Source: Erinaceus europaeus (Eukaryota; Chordata; Mammalia; Eulipotyphla; Erinaceidae). Taken from it: a stretch of 64,000 bases of DNA. The first letter of the stretch is position 1. Each line of letters opens with the position of its first letter. Under the pieces are notes generated by a model. That model saw nothing but the letters and a program-made list of their open reading frames with translations. It was not told the origin of the DNA and made no database searches. Shown here piece after piece: positions 26,066 to 37,639 of the stretch. The stretch lies in the NCBI RefSeq assembly GCF_950295315.1, contig NC_080172.1, forward strand, positions 76,279,118 through 76,343,117, given 5' to 3'. The translations under genes and the position numbers were made by a program.

Positions 26066-26155
26066 CCTTTATTCCTTCTGGGTGTTCTGAGTCTTCCATT
26101 TCCTCTGTTATAGGTTCAGTCTTCTCCAGGGCCCTTTCTTCTCTAGTTGAACACC
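26066..26155 (-). CDS. ABCA4: ABCA4 exon 18 (linker to NBD1)
   Basis: This 90-base exon encodes [20 protein letters not shown] then [10 protein letters not shown], the acidic linker that precedes NBD1 (human codons about 885-915). The acceptor is ACCGGTGCAG-like on the coding strand (ends TGCAG). The donor is GTAAAA, lacking the consensus +5 G. The residue before the conserved DSFFERE is Lys here rather than His. The length equals the human exon. An old minus-strand SINE lies about 28 bases into the following intron. Confidence 0.95.
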
Positions 26156-26673
26156 CTGCACCAATCAGAAGCCACTATTACTCCTGGTGAACTCTGAGAA
26201 CAAGTAAAGGCAGGAAAGAAAGGGAGACGTAGGGGGAGGGGAGAGAGCCGGAAAACACCATAAAACCTTCTCCCCATATCTGGGAAGCACAGCTTCCTCA
26301 GAAAGACACGTCAGCATTCTCTGAGCTCAGCCTCTGACCTATGGGCCTGTGAGGTTCTGAAAGTGACCAGGGCTCCAGTGGGCCTGGTTGCACAATCTTT
26401 GCTGAGCCCACAGGAGTTTCACCTTATCCTGTTAATATGCTGAGAAGGCCCACTAGGTTAGAAGCTGTGATTAAAAAATAAAGTTTACAATGCCCGTACT
26501 GAATTTGAAATGGGTTACTTTTTTTTTTAGCTCACCAAAAGTCCTTCTCACTATAATCTAAGACACGTTGAAGTCATGGTATAAATCCATTCAAGTAAAT
26601 ACCCATTCAAGACATGCTCAAGTAGAAGTCCATTCAAGGTGGCCAGCTTAAACAACAGATTAAGAAAGGACTG

Positions 26674-26890
26674 GGGGCTGGGAGGTGGTGGAACTGACTG
26701 AGCTCGCATGTTACAATGTGTAAGGACCTAGGTTCAAGCCCCTAATCCACATCTGATGAGGGAAAGCTTCAGGACTGGCAAAGCAGTGCTGCAGATCTCT
26801 CTCTCTCTCTTCACTTTATCCTTCTCTATCTTAGCCTTCCCTCTTGATTTCTCTCTGTTTCTATCCAATGAGTAAATAAATATAAATATT

Positions 26891-26927
<37 letters not shown>
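26674..26927 (+). mobile_element. Type II SINE whose tail is a (GA)n microsatellite
   Basis: Head ggggctgggaggtggtggaa and a CT body ending gtaaataaatataaatattg, then about 40 bases of GA repeat (26891-26928). It is flanked by gaaaggactg at 26664-26673 and 26928-26937. Confidence 0.87.
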
Positions 26928-26934
<7 letters not shown>

Positions 26935-27028
26935 CTGATCTGAAGTGTTCATTTAGGTAATTTGAGGTTTATTCTAGAGTGAAGTCTGGTTCAGGCATAG
27001 GCCTGCACAATTGTGAAGTATGGTGCAA

Positions 27029-27030
<2 letters not shown>

Positions 27031-27086
<56 letters not shown>
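27031..27086. repeat. (CA)n microsatellite
   Basis: 28 perfect CA units. Confidence 0.99.
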
Positions 27087-27089
<3 letters not shown>

Positions 27090-27957
27090 TGCTTTTTTGT
27101 AAACTTGGCATTTGGTTTAAAAGGACATCAGGACATCCTGGAAGGGGAAGAGAAGAAAAAGAGCACAGCAGCCAGAAAGAACAGCAAAGGGCAGGAGGAA
27201 AGCACTGAGGTTATTTGTCTGAGCCAAGTATCTAGCTAAAGGCTCTGGCCTCAAGGACACATATGTGCACAGGATAAGGTTTATAAGGCAGCAGCCAACT
27301 GTAAGCCTCCCTCTGTCCATTCCACCTTTTGTAGTCTTGCAGGCTGTATGGTGGAAAGGCGAGTAAAGAGTCTGGTGGTTGGGGGGGGGCACTATTTCTA
27401 ATGCTTCCACTTCTGTTTCCTGAAGGATTTTAAACCTATATTCCATGATTCCTTTGTTCACATTACTAGCTATCTTTATTATACTAATGTGATAAACTAG
27501 TAGGGGGGAATATTCTAAATAGTTTAGTCATAGCAATGAGTTCCTTGCCAAGAAGTCTATGTTCCAGTTCCAAAATTTATACCAAGTGACCAACATGACT
27601 TTGAACAAGATACTGGAGGATTCCTGGGTTCCATTTCTTTCTCTGTGAAACAAGTGGGGTAGATGGAAAATTTCAAATCTTTTTTAATTTCAGAGACTTG
27701 GGAATCTATTTCAGTTCAGTCTATGAGACAGGTATATACATGCTTGGCTTCTGTCAGCAAAAATAAATGTGAAAAATGTGGGGAAAATGTGGGATTCCTT
27801 TTTGAAGGCACACACTTCACCCCCACACACACTTGTTTTAATTCTTTTTCTTCTAAAGAGGCAGAGTACCTGCTGAAATTTTAGAGAAAAAAATTACTCA
27901 TGAGTCTTATATGCTTTTAAGTTAGAAATATCCCAGGAATACACGTTTGTGTAAAAA

Positions 27958-28155
27958 TTCCTGTTTATAGGGCTAGGTACATCCAGTTGAGGGCACATTT
28001 TACCATGTGCAAATACCTGGGTTCAAGTTACCAGTCCCCATTTGCAGAGGGAAAGCTTCACAAGTGAAGCAATGTTGTAGTTCCCTCTCCCTCTCTCTCC
28101 TCCCAGCTCTCCTCTCAATTTCTCTCTTCCTATCAAAAAAAAAAAAAAATACACT
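27958..28155 (+). mobile_element. Type II SINE
   Basis: ggctaggtacatccagttga head, gggttcaagttaccagtccc box-B region, CT body, poly(A) at 28136-28149. Confidence 0.82.
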
Positions 28156-28732
28156 TAAACAAAAACAAACACCCGACAATATTTCTGTTTATGATGGCTT
28201 ATAACTCTACTACTGCAGAGATGTAAAAGTTTATAGACAAGACAAACCAACATAATGGAAAAATACTGAGCTGTTGAAATGTTATTTGTCTGAGCTATTA
28301 GAAGGAAAAAAAAAAACAAGAAAAAAAAATCCCACCCAAACCCTTTGAAGGCCCCAAGCTAATCCCCTGGAGAAAACAAATATCTATCTTAGTGTCTAAA
28401 GGACAACTCTGGCCCAGGCCCAATAATACAAAGCAAGAGCAGGTCGGTGAGGGAAAGTATTTCCTTGACTTCCAGAACCTATCACTTCCAAGAGGAGTCC
28501 CCGCCTTTCTATTCTGGAATTTCTTTACCTTCTCCTAACTCTAATTTCTTTACTTCTCCTAACTTTCTATTCTGGAATTTCTTTACCTTCTCCTAACTCA
28601 AAAAGGAATATATGGCATTTCGAGAATTTTCTTTTGGTCTCCTTCGTTGCTCAGTTATTCATTTATTTAATTGTCATTAAATAAATTGTTATTGCTGGGG
28701 TTTGGTGCCTGCATGATTCCACTACCCCTAGC

Positions 28733-29031
28733 AGTCCTGGAGCCTGGCTTCCTCAGCGCCCCGCCACACTAGGGAAAGAGAGAGACAGGTTGAGAGTATG
28801 AGTCGACCTGTCAACACTCATGTTCAGCGGGGAAGCAATTACAGAAGCCAGACCTTCCACCTTCTGCATCCCATAATGACCCTGGGTCCATACTCCCAGA
28901 GGGTTAAAGAAGAGGAAAGCTGTCAGGTGAGGGGATGGGATACGGAGTTCTAGTGGTGGGAATTGTGTGGAGTTGTACCCCTCTTATCCTATGGTTTTTG
29001 TCAGTGTTTCCTTTTTATAAATAAGAATTAA
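28733..29031 (+). mobile_element. L1 3'-UTR-like repeat
   Basis: From gcctggcttcctcagcgccc to ctttttataaataagaatta. It follows directly on a short minus-strand SINE-module fragment at about 28692-28732 (attgctggggtttggtgcct). Confidence 0.8.
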
Positions 29032-29035
29032 AGGG

Positions 29036-29870
29036 AAGATGGGTCCTGATGTTGGGGTAACTTGGAACATTGCTACACATGACCACAGAATGTGATCTAT
29101 AGGGATGCAGAGGTCACATAGGCTCCTAAGCTGAATATGGGCCCCAGATCAGATCAAATTGATGGGGTTTACAGTCAACAATATTTATACACCTTTCCCA
29201 TATTAGGGAGCTACTCTCTTCTCTGATCCAGCTTTCTGGTCCTTTTGCCAGCCATGACATCATCTCCCCAGACAATAACTAGGATCCACCTGCATATCAG
29301 ATTTCAGGCTCAGGAAACAAACAAACAAACAAACAAACAAAAAACCTAGTATAGCCACAGGCCTTTTGGAATATAACTAAAATATGCCTACTAGCTATCT
29401 ACAAAACGGAGCCCCCCCACACACACACACACAACTCATCTGCACTACTCCAGTCTTTAGGTTCATGATTAGTCAACAACTTGTTTGGCTTTATATGTTA
29501 ACTCTCTTTTCAGCCAGATGCTACTATGATGCCAACAAGACTTCACTGGACAGACAACCCCACCAATGTGTCCTGGAATTCTGATTCCTCAGAACCCCAC
29601 CTCACTAGGGAAAGAGAGGGACAGGTTGAGAGTATGGATGGACCTATCAATGCCCATGTTCAGCAGGGAAGCAATTATAAAAGCCAGACCTTCTGCATTC
29701 TGCATCCCACAATGACCTTGGGTCCATACTCCCAGAGGGTCAAAGAATAGGAAAGCTATTGGGGGAGGGGATGGGATATGGAGATCTGGTGGCAGGAATT
29801 GTGTGGAGTTGTACCCCTCTTATCCTATGGTTTTGTCAGTCCTTTTTATAAATAAAATTAAAAAAAAATA
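29036..29870 (+). mobile_element. Longer L1 3'-UTR-like repeat
   Basis: Block-by-block match to about 7690-8490, from ggtcctgatgttggggtaac to ttttataaataaaattaaaa. An (AAAC)n expansion at about 29317-29343 replaces an A-rich run of the other copy. Confidence 0.8.
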
Positions 29871-30371
<501 letters not shown>

Positions 30372-30436
30372 CTAAAAGGTCATGAATTTATCTATCTGAA
30401 CCTCAAATTATAACTATGAATATCTTTAAAAATATT

Positions 30437-30560
30437 CACTGATTAACTTATGAGAAAGAGAGAGCCAGAACATCATTCTGGCCAATGAAATTTCAGGGAT
30501 GGAACTAGGAACCTCACGCTTGAAAGTCTGGTGTTTCCCAGGCGGCACATTAACTATGGA
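30437..30560 (-). mobile_element. Type IV SINE, old
   Basis: Plus strand attaacttatgagaaagaga, gccagaacatcattctggcc, ggaacctcacgcttgaaagt; about 120 bases beyond exon 17. Confidence 0.7.
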
Positions 30561-30639
30561 TATTTATAGTTCATAAACAGTTGCACAGCCAGCTATCCAC
30601 GGGCTACTACAAAGACTGCTTTATCCAATATATATTTTT

Positions 30640-30960
30640 TTCTTTTAACCAGAGCATGGCTCAACTTTGGTTTATGTTGGGAAGGGGTAGATAGCATAAT
30701 GGTTATGCAAAGAGACTCTCATGCCTAGGGCTCTGAAGTCCCAGGTTCAATCCCCCGCACCTCAATAAGCCAGAGCTGTGTAGTGCTCTGGTGTTTCTCT
30801 GTCTCTCTCTCTCTGCATCTCTCTCAAAAATAAAATAAATAAAATACTTAAAACAACAACAACAACAAAACTTTGGTTTATGTTATGCCATGGATTAACC
30901 TGAGATTTTTGGTACCTTGGCATGAAAGTCTGTAGCATAAACTGCTATGCTATTTCCCTT
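30640..30960 (-). mobile_element. Old type III SINE split by a younger SINE
   Basis: Plus-strand parts aaccagagcatggctcaact (30650-30669) and ggcatgaaagtctgtagcat (30919-30938) are the two halves of one minus-strand copy. Confidence 0.7.
30679..30868 (+). mobile_element. Type III SINE nested in an older type III SINE
   Basis: ggtagatagcataatggtta head, ccaggttcaatcccccgcac box-B region, CT body, AATAAAATAAATAAAA tail. It is flanked by perfect 16-base repeats aactttggtttatgtt at 30663-30678 and 30869-30884. Confidence 0.92.
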
Positions 30961-31029
30961 GGTCTTCATCACGTTTTAATGCAAAGGGTCATCTTTTCAG
31001 GGAGGAACTAGCAACATTAAGACTAGCAA

Positions 31030-31224
31030 TTGTGTATTGCACCAAAGTAAAAAGACTCTGGGGTGGGGGGATGGCTTCAGGTTCTGGAACATAATGGCAG
31101 AGGAGGACCTAGTGGGGGTTGAATTGTTATGTGGAAACTGGGAAATGTTACGCATATACAAACTACTGTATTTTACTGTTGACTGTAAACCATTAATCCC
31201 CCCAATAAAGAAATCTTAAAAAAG
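31030..31224 (+). mobile_element. L1 3'-UTR fragment, short, with TSD
   Basis: tgtattgcaccaaagtaaaa through ccattaatccccccaataaa matches the end of the L1 at 53.3-54.5 kb. It is flanked by gactagcaa at 31021-31029 and 31225-31233. Confidence 0.85.
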
Positions 31225-31304
31225 GACTAGCAAGCTTGGTTAACACTAGTTTTATAAATGTCATTTCATTAAGGAATTAAATCATCCCTTTCTTCAACAT
31301 CTTC

Positions 31305-31450
31305 CCAGTGATGATCACTGACATTTGTTGTATGTTTTCTGTGGCATTACTGTAAGCACTTGCTTAAACCATTTAATCCCCAAACTAAACCTAGGAGATC
31401 AGAAACTTTATTATTCATGAGGATAAGGAAACTGAAGTTCACTGGTTCTG
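31305..31450 (+). mobile_element. MIR remnant
   Basis: ctgtaagcacttgcttaaac, atttaatccccaaactaaac, gaggataaggaaactgaagt follow the MIR layout. Confidence 0.65.
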
Positions 31451-32114
31451 AATCATCTGCTGCAGGCCACGACTAATTTAACTAGTATAGGAGGTGTAAG
31501 CATCTCAATATGGTTAATCTGGTTCTAAGACCACACAGATGTTAACTGCTTCATTCTACTGGATTTATCTGGGCTTCAAGGAAAAGACTCCCGAATTTTT
31601 GGACCCAATTCATTTAGCAAGCCTTGCTCTCTGTGAAATAATGATGATTTTGGACAACACCTTTGCTTATTTAATAGATATCCTGTTTCACAGTTACTGC
31701 TTTTCCAAATCAGGCCTGGGTCTGTCTTTTTCACTCCTTGACCCAGTGAAACAGAAAACACTGAGGCTGAGAAAGGCCAAATTGATCTCTCAAAATAATC
31801 ACTATGGGATGACTGGTGTCCCCACCCCCTTAAAAAGGGCATGCTGAATCATATAAAATGTATTTGGTTTTGATTCCTACTTCTAGGCACAGAGTTTCTA
31901 AAATTCTTGGAATTTCCTAAGTGATAAAGAGTGCTTTCTATTATTCACAATGAGTCTCTCAACCACACCTGAGCTTAAACGAATGAGGTGATTCATGGTG
32001 TGTGTGTGTGTGTGCAGATATTTCATGATGATGGCTGGTCACCAGAAAGATTGAATATATGAAGGGAAGATAGAAACTTTCAGGCCCACCTTTGGGGAAG
32101 GGAATGGAGACTGA

Positions 32115-32170
32115 GGTTTTATTTAGTATTCTTTTTATTTTATTTATTTTATTTTTTTCATCTTTCTTTC

Positions 32171-32202
<32 letters not shown>

Positions 32203-32535
32203 CCTCCAGGGTTATTGCTGGGCTTGGTGCCTGCACTATGAAGCCACTGCTCCTGGAAGCTATTTTTTCCATTTTGTTGCCCTTGTTGTTTATCATTGTT
32301 GTTACTATTATTGTTGTTATTGCTGTTGTTTTTTTTGGATAGTACAAAGAGGAAACAAGAGAGGAGGGGAAGATAGAGGGGGCAAGAGAAAGATAGACAC
32401 CTGCAGACCTGCTTCATTGCTTCTGACACAACCCCCCTGCAGGTGGGGAGCTGGGGGCTCGAACCGGGATCCTTACTCTGGTTCTTGTGCTTGACACTAT
32501 GTGCACTTAACCTGCTGCGCTACTTCCCAGCTCCC
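32115..32535 (-). mobile_element. Type I SINE with extra 3' unit
   Basis: T-rich tail, module gcctccagggttattgctgg, cccttgttgtttatcattgt region, type I body and gggggctcgaaccgggatcc, ending ttcccagctccc. Confidence 0.88.
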
Positions 32536-32536
32536 T

Positions 32537-33080
32537 CTTTTTTTTTTTTATTGCCACCAGAGTTATTGGTGAACCTTGGTGCGTATATAACGAATCGACT
32601 GCTCCTCCCAGCTGCCTTTTCTTTCCCTTTTCCTTTTCCCTTCTTCTATTTGATAGGAGAGACAGACACTGAAAGATTAGAAAAAGAGGAGAAACGGCAT
32701 AAGGATCCCGGTTCAAACCCCGGCTCCCCACCTGCAGGGGAGTCGCTTCACAGGCGGTGAAGCAGGTCTGCAGGTGTCTATCTTTCTCTCCTCCTCTCTG
32801 TCTTCCCCTCCTCTCTCCATTTCTCTCTGTCCTATCCAACAACGACAACAACAATAATAACTACAACAATAAAACAACAAGGGCAACAAAAGGGAATAAA
32901 TAAATAAAATAAATATTAAAAAAAAAATTAAAAAAAAAAAAAAAGAAAAAGAGGAGAAAGAGAGACACCTGTAGCACTCCCTCACTACTTGTGAAGCTTT
33001 CCCTCTGCAGGGGGGGCTTGAATCCTGGGTCCTTGCACATTGCAATGTGTGTACTCAATGGGTGTGCCACCGCTCAGATC
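32537..33080 (-). mobile_element. SINE with extra 3' unit, split by a younger SINE
   Basis: Left part 32537-32694 has ttgccaccagagttattggt and gataggagagacagacactg. Right part 32960-33080 has gacacctgtagcactccctc and gcttgaatcctgggtccttg. A plus-strand type I SINE sits between. Confidence 0.8.
32695..32943 (+). mobile_element. 5'-truncated type I SINE, nested, 16-base TSD
   Basis: Starts in the middle of the tRNA-like region (cggcataaggatcccggttc), then has the type I body and CAACAACGACAAC-type 3' part with A-rich tail. It is flanked by agaaaaagaggagaaa at 32679-32694 and 32944-32959. Confidence 0.92.
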
Positions 33081-33102
33081 CAAGTCCCCCCCCCCAACCT
33101 AT

Positions 33103-33295
33103 TTACTTATTAAATATTTTTAATTATCGTTATTTATTTATTGGGTAGAGACAGCCAGAAATTGAGATTAAGGGAGCATTCCTCTCTACTTATGGTGCTT
33201 TTCCCCTGCAGTTAGGGAGGTACTGGGAGCTTGAATCTGGGTCCTTGTGCACTGTAACATATGCACTCAACTAGGTACACCACCACCCAGCCCCT
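33103..33295 (-). mobile_element. Type II SINE
   Basis: Plus strand tatttatttattgggtagag, cagccagaaattgagattaa, ending ccaccacccagcccc. Confidence 0.85.
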
Positions 33296-33297
33296 AA

Positions 33298-33432
33298 GAT
33301 TGATTTATTTACTAACATGACAGAGAATGAGAATGAGAGGATCACTCTGGCACATGTGATGCCGGATTTCAAACTCAGCACCCAGTGCTTTTATATTCAA
33401 TGATGTAGTCACTATGCTACCCCCTGGGCTGC
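33298..33432 (-). mobile_element. Type IV SINE
   Basis: Plus strand attgatttatttactaacat, gatcactctggcacatgtga, tgctaccccctgggctg. Confidence 0.8.
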
Positions 33433-33444
33433 TGGAGAATGAAT

Positions 33445-33752
33445 TTTTTGGTTTTTTTTTTTTTTTTTGCTTCCAGAGTTATCACCTGAACTTGGTGCTT
33501 GCACAACGAATATACTACTCCCAGAGGCCATTATTTTCTTTCTATCTTTTTTTTTTTTAAATTTAATTAGATAGAACAGATAGAAATTGGGAAAGAAAGA
33601 GAGAGAGAATGGGAGAGAGAAAGAGACCCCTGCAGACCTGTTTCACTGCTTGTGAAGTGTCCTCCCTGCAGGTGGGGAGTTGGGGCTCGAATCCAGATCC
33701 TCATGCCTGGTAAAATATGTGCTTAACTGGGTGTGCCACTGCCCAGCCCCCC
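33445..33752 (-). mobile_element. Type I SINE with extra 3' unit
   Basis: Poly-T, then gcttccagagttatcacctg, gatagaacagatagaaattg, ggggctcgaatccagatcct and a ctgcccagcccc end. Confidence 0.85.
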
Positions 33753-34185
33753 AGCCCCCGGCGTTTTTAAAACACTTGAGCAGTGAGATTCAAGGTGCTC
33801 CCAGGTTGGTGAGCACAGCAAGTTGCTGGGAGGGCAGTTCATCTGGAGTATGGAAACCCCAGGAATCAGACCTGTTGTACCTTACCTTCTGTATTGGTTT
33901 CTTTTGACTGTTGCTGAGTTATATTTCTGATTGTAAAGCTGCAATTGTAAGTTCTGTGAGTTGTTCTAGTGAATTATTGAACCCAGAGGGCAATCACAAG
34001 AGTCACTGAATTTCAGGTCAGTGGGACAAAAATATAGGTAGCCTTTGCACCACATCTGTGACTGGCATATGCAGTAGGAGCAGTCTTATGGAACCAAATC
34101 TGTGGTATTGGCCCTAATTCTGGGTGGGTAGATAATCTAAGAACTGAATTGTTTGAGATCCTGGTGGTATCAGAAATTTGACTGG

Positions 34186-34338
34186 TTGTGGTCCTGAGGA
34201 GGCACAGTGGATAAAGTATCAGATTCTCAAGCATGAGGTCCTGGGTTCAATCCCTGGCAGCACATGTACCAGAATGAAGTCTGGTTCTTTCTATCTCTCC
34301 CCCTGTCTTTCTCATTAATAAATAAATAAATTTTTAAA
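34186..34338 (+). mobile_element. Type IV SINE with 14-base TSD
   Basis: aggaggcacagtggataaag head, gggttcaatccctggcagca box-B region, ctcattaataaataaataaa tail. It is flanked by agaaatttgactgg at 34172-34185 and 34339-34352. The surrounding 33.9-34.4 kb looks like an old repeat that I cannot name. Confidence 0.9.
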
Positions 34339-34539
34339 AGAAATTTGACTGGCATTTAAGAATTGATACATTTGGTATCAGGAATGATACCAGAAACAGA
34401 ACCATGGCAGATGTAACTAGCTGAGGTTAAGCCATGACGGAGTGAGGGGGGGGGGAGTCGCTGACTAGTGTTTCTACAAGAGGAAAACCAGACATATGCA
34501 GGGAAAGCACCCCGCGAAAACAAAAGGGGTAGTCTGATG

Positions 34540-34752
34540 CATCTTCAATCCAAGGAATGCCAAAAATCACTGAAAAACCAGCAACAGCTGGAAGAGACAA
34601 GGAAGAAGCATTCCAATACATATCTCAAGGGAGTTTGGTCCTGCTAACACTGTGATTTTGAACTTCTACTCTCGAGAACAATAAATGTCTGTTGTTTCAG
34701 GCAGATAGTCTATGGCACTTTGTTCTGGCATTCACAGAAACTAATCTAGGCA
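34540..34752 (+). mobile_element. MaLR-type (MLT1-like) LTR, 3' half
   Basis: gattttgaacttctactctc, gagaacaataaatgtctgtt and ggcactttgttctggcattc fit the end of MLT1-like LTRs, including the AATAAA. A G-run of 10 lies at about 34445-34454. Confidence 0.6.
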
Positions 34753-35283
34753 CATAGCTAGAACCCCAAACCACGTATCCACAGAGTAGGCATGGCAATG
34801 TCTTTCCTCTTCTCAGGTTATTTATTTACTGCCTATAGATTTCTGCTGGCAAAGGCTTCCTTGAAATGATTAGAGAGAGAGAGAGTCATGAGTTTGTTCC
34901 TCCCACTGGTCAAGCCTTCACTCTGGCCTGTTCCTGGGCATGACATTAAGAACCAGGATACAGAAAACCACAGTCCAAGGTGGCTTTGGGTTGACTGCCT
35001 CTCTTGAGAGAGGTAGCCCTTATTTCTACTAGGAATGATTAATTTAAAGAAAAATATGATTCCTCTGAAGCAAATAAAATTATGCAAAGAACACATTTGA
35101 TTTGGGATATTTATTTAGTGTTTACCAAAAGACAAATATTATTCTGAGCACTTACATTATAATGCTGAGTAAAAGGGATGATTTCACTGGACTTTATTCT
35201 ACTAAAGATAGAGTCAAAAGAATGAGGGGCCATGCAGTGGTACACCTTGTTGAACGCATGTGTTACCATGAACAAGTACCCAG

Positions 35284-35730
35284 CCAGATATTCGTCGGGA
35301 TGCGGCATCATCTAAGTTCATTTCCCACGTCTACGCTCGACCGGACCTGCCAATAGACGCGGATATCTTCGCCCACCCTGTCCAACGCTTGACGTCTCGT
35401 CACCCTATCTGGTCCCCTACGCCTACACTGAACTTCTCTGTTCCAGACTCTTGGAAACAGAGTTGGCAGTCAGCTGAGGTAAAGAACAAACACCTCATCA
35501 CAGACCCCTGCAAGCGTCAACCCGGCTTTGACCTAGCACGTTATGATTGGGCCCTCCTCAATCGCTATCGAACAGGCCATGGCCGGTGCGCCGCTATGTT
35601 CCATCGCTGGGGAGCCAGAGACGACCCGAACTGCCCCTGCAGCTCCAGACAGACTATGACCCACATAGTCAACGACTGCCACCTCTCCAGATTCAAAGGA
35701 GGTCTCGAAACTACATCAGGCTCAACCTGA
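35284..35730 (+). pseudogene. LINE reverse-transcriptase C-terminal ORF fragment, frameshifted
   Basis: The open frame reads PDIRRDAASSKFISHVYARP, DLPIDADIFAHPVQRLTSRH, then the same LNRYRTGHGRC and Cys/His-knuckle region as copy 1. A 2-base loss after GGLET moves the end out of frame, giving TSGST and a stop. One knuckle position differs (CPCS here, CPCG in copy 1). Confidence 0.72.
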
Positions 35731-35773
35731 CGCTGTTGACTGGCTACGGAAGAAGGGCAAACGCTAGAAGAAG
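35284..35773 (+). mobile_element. 3' end of a non-L1 LINE, copy 2 (longer)
   Basis: About 490 bases inserted in a SINE with repeat aagtacccag at 35274-35283 and 35774-35783 (the first 3 bases overlap the AAG tail). It extends about 118 bases further 5' than copy 1 and shows many CpGs (gacgcggatatcttcgccca). It ends in a stop codon followed by AAG repeats, like copy 1. Confidence 0.87.
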
Positions 35774-35935
35774 AAGTACCCAGTTCAAGTTCCTGGTTCC
35801 CAGCTGCAGTGGGGAAGCTCTGTGAGTGGTAAAGTACTATTGCAGGTGCCTCTTGTTCTCTCTCTCCCCCTCTCTATCTCCTCTTACTCTCTCAATTTCT
35901 TTCTCTCCTATCAAATAAAAACATAATAAATTTTA

Positions 35936-36135
35936 GGACCAGACGGTGGTGCACTTGGTTAAGTGCTTATGTTACTATGTGCAAGGACCCAGGTGCAAGT
36001 CCCCAGTCTCTACCTGCAGAGGGAAAGTTAAACAAGCAGTGAAGCAATGCTGCAGGTATCTATCTCTCTCTATCTCTAACCCTCTTTCCTCTCAAGTTCT
36101 CTCTGTTCTATCAAAACAAATAAAATAAAGCTTTT
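35936..36135 (+). mobile_element. Type II SINE
   Basis: gaccagacggtggtgcactt head, caggtgcaagtccccagtct box-B region, CT body, tail caaataaaataaagc. Confidence 0.87.
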
Positions 36136-36149
36136 TTTTAAAAAAGGAT

Positions 36150-36315
36150 ATATAGGAGCCAGGTGGTGGTGCACCTGGCTGAGCGCAAATATTACCATAT
36201 GCAAGGATCCAGGTTCAAGCCCCCACACCCCACCTATAGGGGGGAAGCTTCATGATGAAGTTCTCCCCTCCATCAATTTCCCTCTGTCCTAGCAAATAAA
36301 ATAATTTTTAAAAAT
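36150..36315 (+). mobile_element. Type II SINE, shortened body
   Basis: ggagccaggtggtggtgcac head, caggttcaagcccccacacc box-B region and a tail agcaaataaaataattttt. Confidence 0.85.
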
Positions 36316-37093
36316 GAGGTACATCACAACAGATGGTGATGTTCAAAAATAAAGTAGGATAAGGGAACAGGAGCATTGCAAATACAGCATTTATATTGGG
36401 ATAGATAGATAGAAACTTTCATTCTAGAAAGATAACAGTGATAAGGTTACACCTCAGTGGAGATCTGAACAAAGAACTTGAAGAAACAAATGAAGAAACA
36501 GGGTGGTGTGTGTGTGCGTGTGCGTGTGCGTGTAGAAACATGCTCCAGACAGTGAGCAACAAATGCAAAAATTCCCAGTGAGGAAATGTATAGTTACTGT
36601 AGTGAAGGTCAGTTATTAAGGAGGCTGGTGTGACTGGAGCAAAGGAACATGGGGCAGAGGGAAAGGACATGAAACAAGGAAGAGAGTGGAAGGCTGATTT
36701 TGAAGTATTTTGTAGGTCAAAGTTAGGTCACAGGATTTTACTTAGAACAGAGGAAAAGCCACTGGGACAGATTTGAATAGAGCTGACATCATCTGACCTA
36801 GATTCTGAAAGAATCTCTCTGGACACAGTGCAAGAAACTGGTTGGTAGGAGATGATGGTGAGAGAAGGCAACTTGGTCTGAGCTGGCTGTGGGGAAGATT
36901 CTGGATCTGTTTCTCAAACCCAGCTTCAATCACTAATAGTTTTTTTTTTTAACTCTTTAATTTCTAATATTGGTTTTTAGAGTTTAAATTCAAAGACTGT
37001 AGAGAGGCTGAGATTTGAACTAAGTGAGAGGTGGAGGTTGAGGACATACATAAAGAGCACAATTACCTCTACTCGATGGAGAGGAGTCCTTAC
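36316..37093 (-). other. Intron 16 end before exon 16
   Basis: A GTGT/GCGT run at about 36504-36532; the rest (36535-36930) resembles an old dispersed repeat I cannot name. No gene was recognised. Confidence 0.45.
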
Positions 37094-37298
37094 CTGGAAA
37101 TACCTGGTCGAGATACCAGGCAAGGAGACCATAGAGTGCTGAATCAAGGAGCATCATCTTCATGGACATCAGAAAACTGAATTCATCCCCTTCTACTGGG
37201 CTGTTCCCAATATTGTTCCACTGCAGCCCAAGGCCTTGCTCCTCAAATCGAACCAGGTACTCAGTGCCAAACCCAAATGCCACAGGAGACAGCAGGCT
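37094..37298 (-). CDS. ABCA4: ABCA4 exon 16 (TM5-TM6 loop and TM6)
   Basis: This 205-base exon encodes [20 protein letters not shown] through [12 protein letters not shown] and the first base of a glycine codon equivalent to human Gly863. [20 protein letters not shown] is the TM6 segment. The acceptor is CCACTGCAG and the donor GTAAGG. The length equals the human exon (codons about 795-863). Confidence 0.98.
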
Positions 37299-37639
37299 CT
37301 GCAGTGGGGCATAGTGAGGGCACCAGGTTAGCAGAGCATATCTCACCTAACTTGATAGCACCCAGATGCTCACAGGTCAGAAAGGAAGACCAAAAGAGGA
37401 CCCATGTTGTATCCAGGTGGAAGGTCACCCCAGAGAGCAGTTAAAGCAGTCTTCCTACAGGAGAGAATGCTGAGAAAACCTGTAGGGTCTCTGGAGCCTT
37501 GCCCAACACCCATCAGATCACCGCTTACCCCACTCACAGAAACACAGTTGTCCAGTGTAGACACAAGATAGCACAACACACCAGGGACTAAAGGTCCTCA
37601 TGTTCACCTCCTGCCTCTCTTCCCTCTGTCTATCTCTTA

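Larger units (their letters stand above)
35222..35935 (+). mobile_element. Type II SINE split by a non-L1 LINE
   Basis: Left half 35222-35283 (gccatgcagtggtacacctt to aagtacccag). Right half 35784-35935 (ttcaagttcctggttcccag, then CT body and A-rich tail). Joined in place, the two halves read as one ordinary type II SINE. Confidence 0.88.

Noticed and set aside
36400..36930. Possible unnamed old repeat
   Set aside because: Order of words resembles an old mammalian interspersed repeat, but I could not name it or set borders, so it is not listed as an element.
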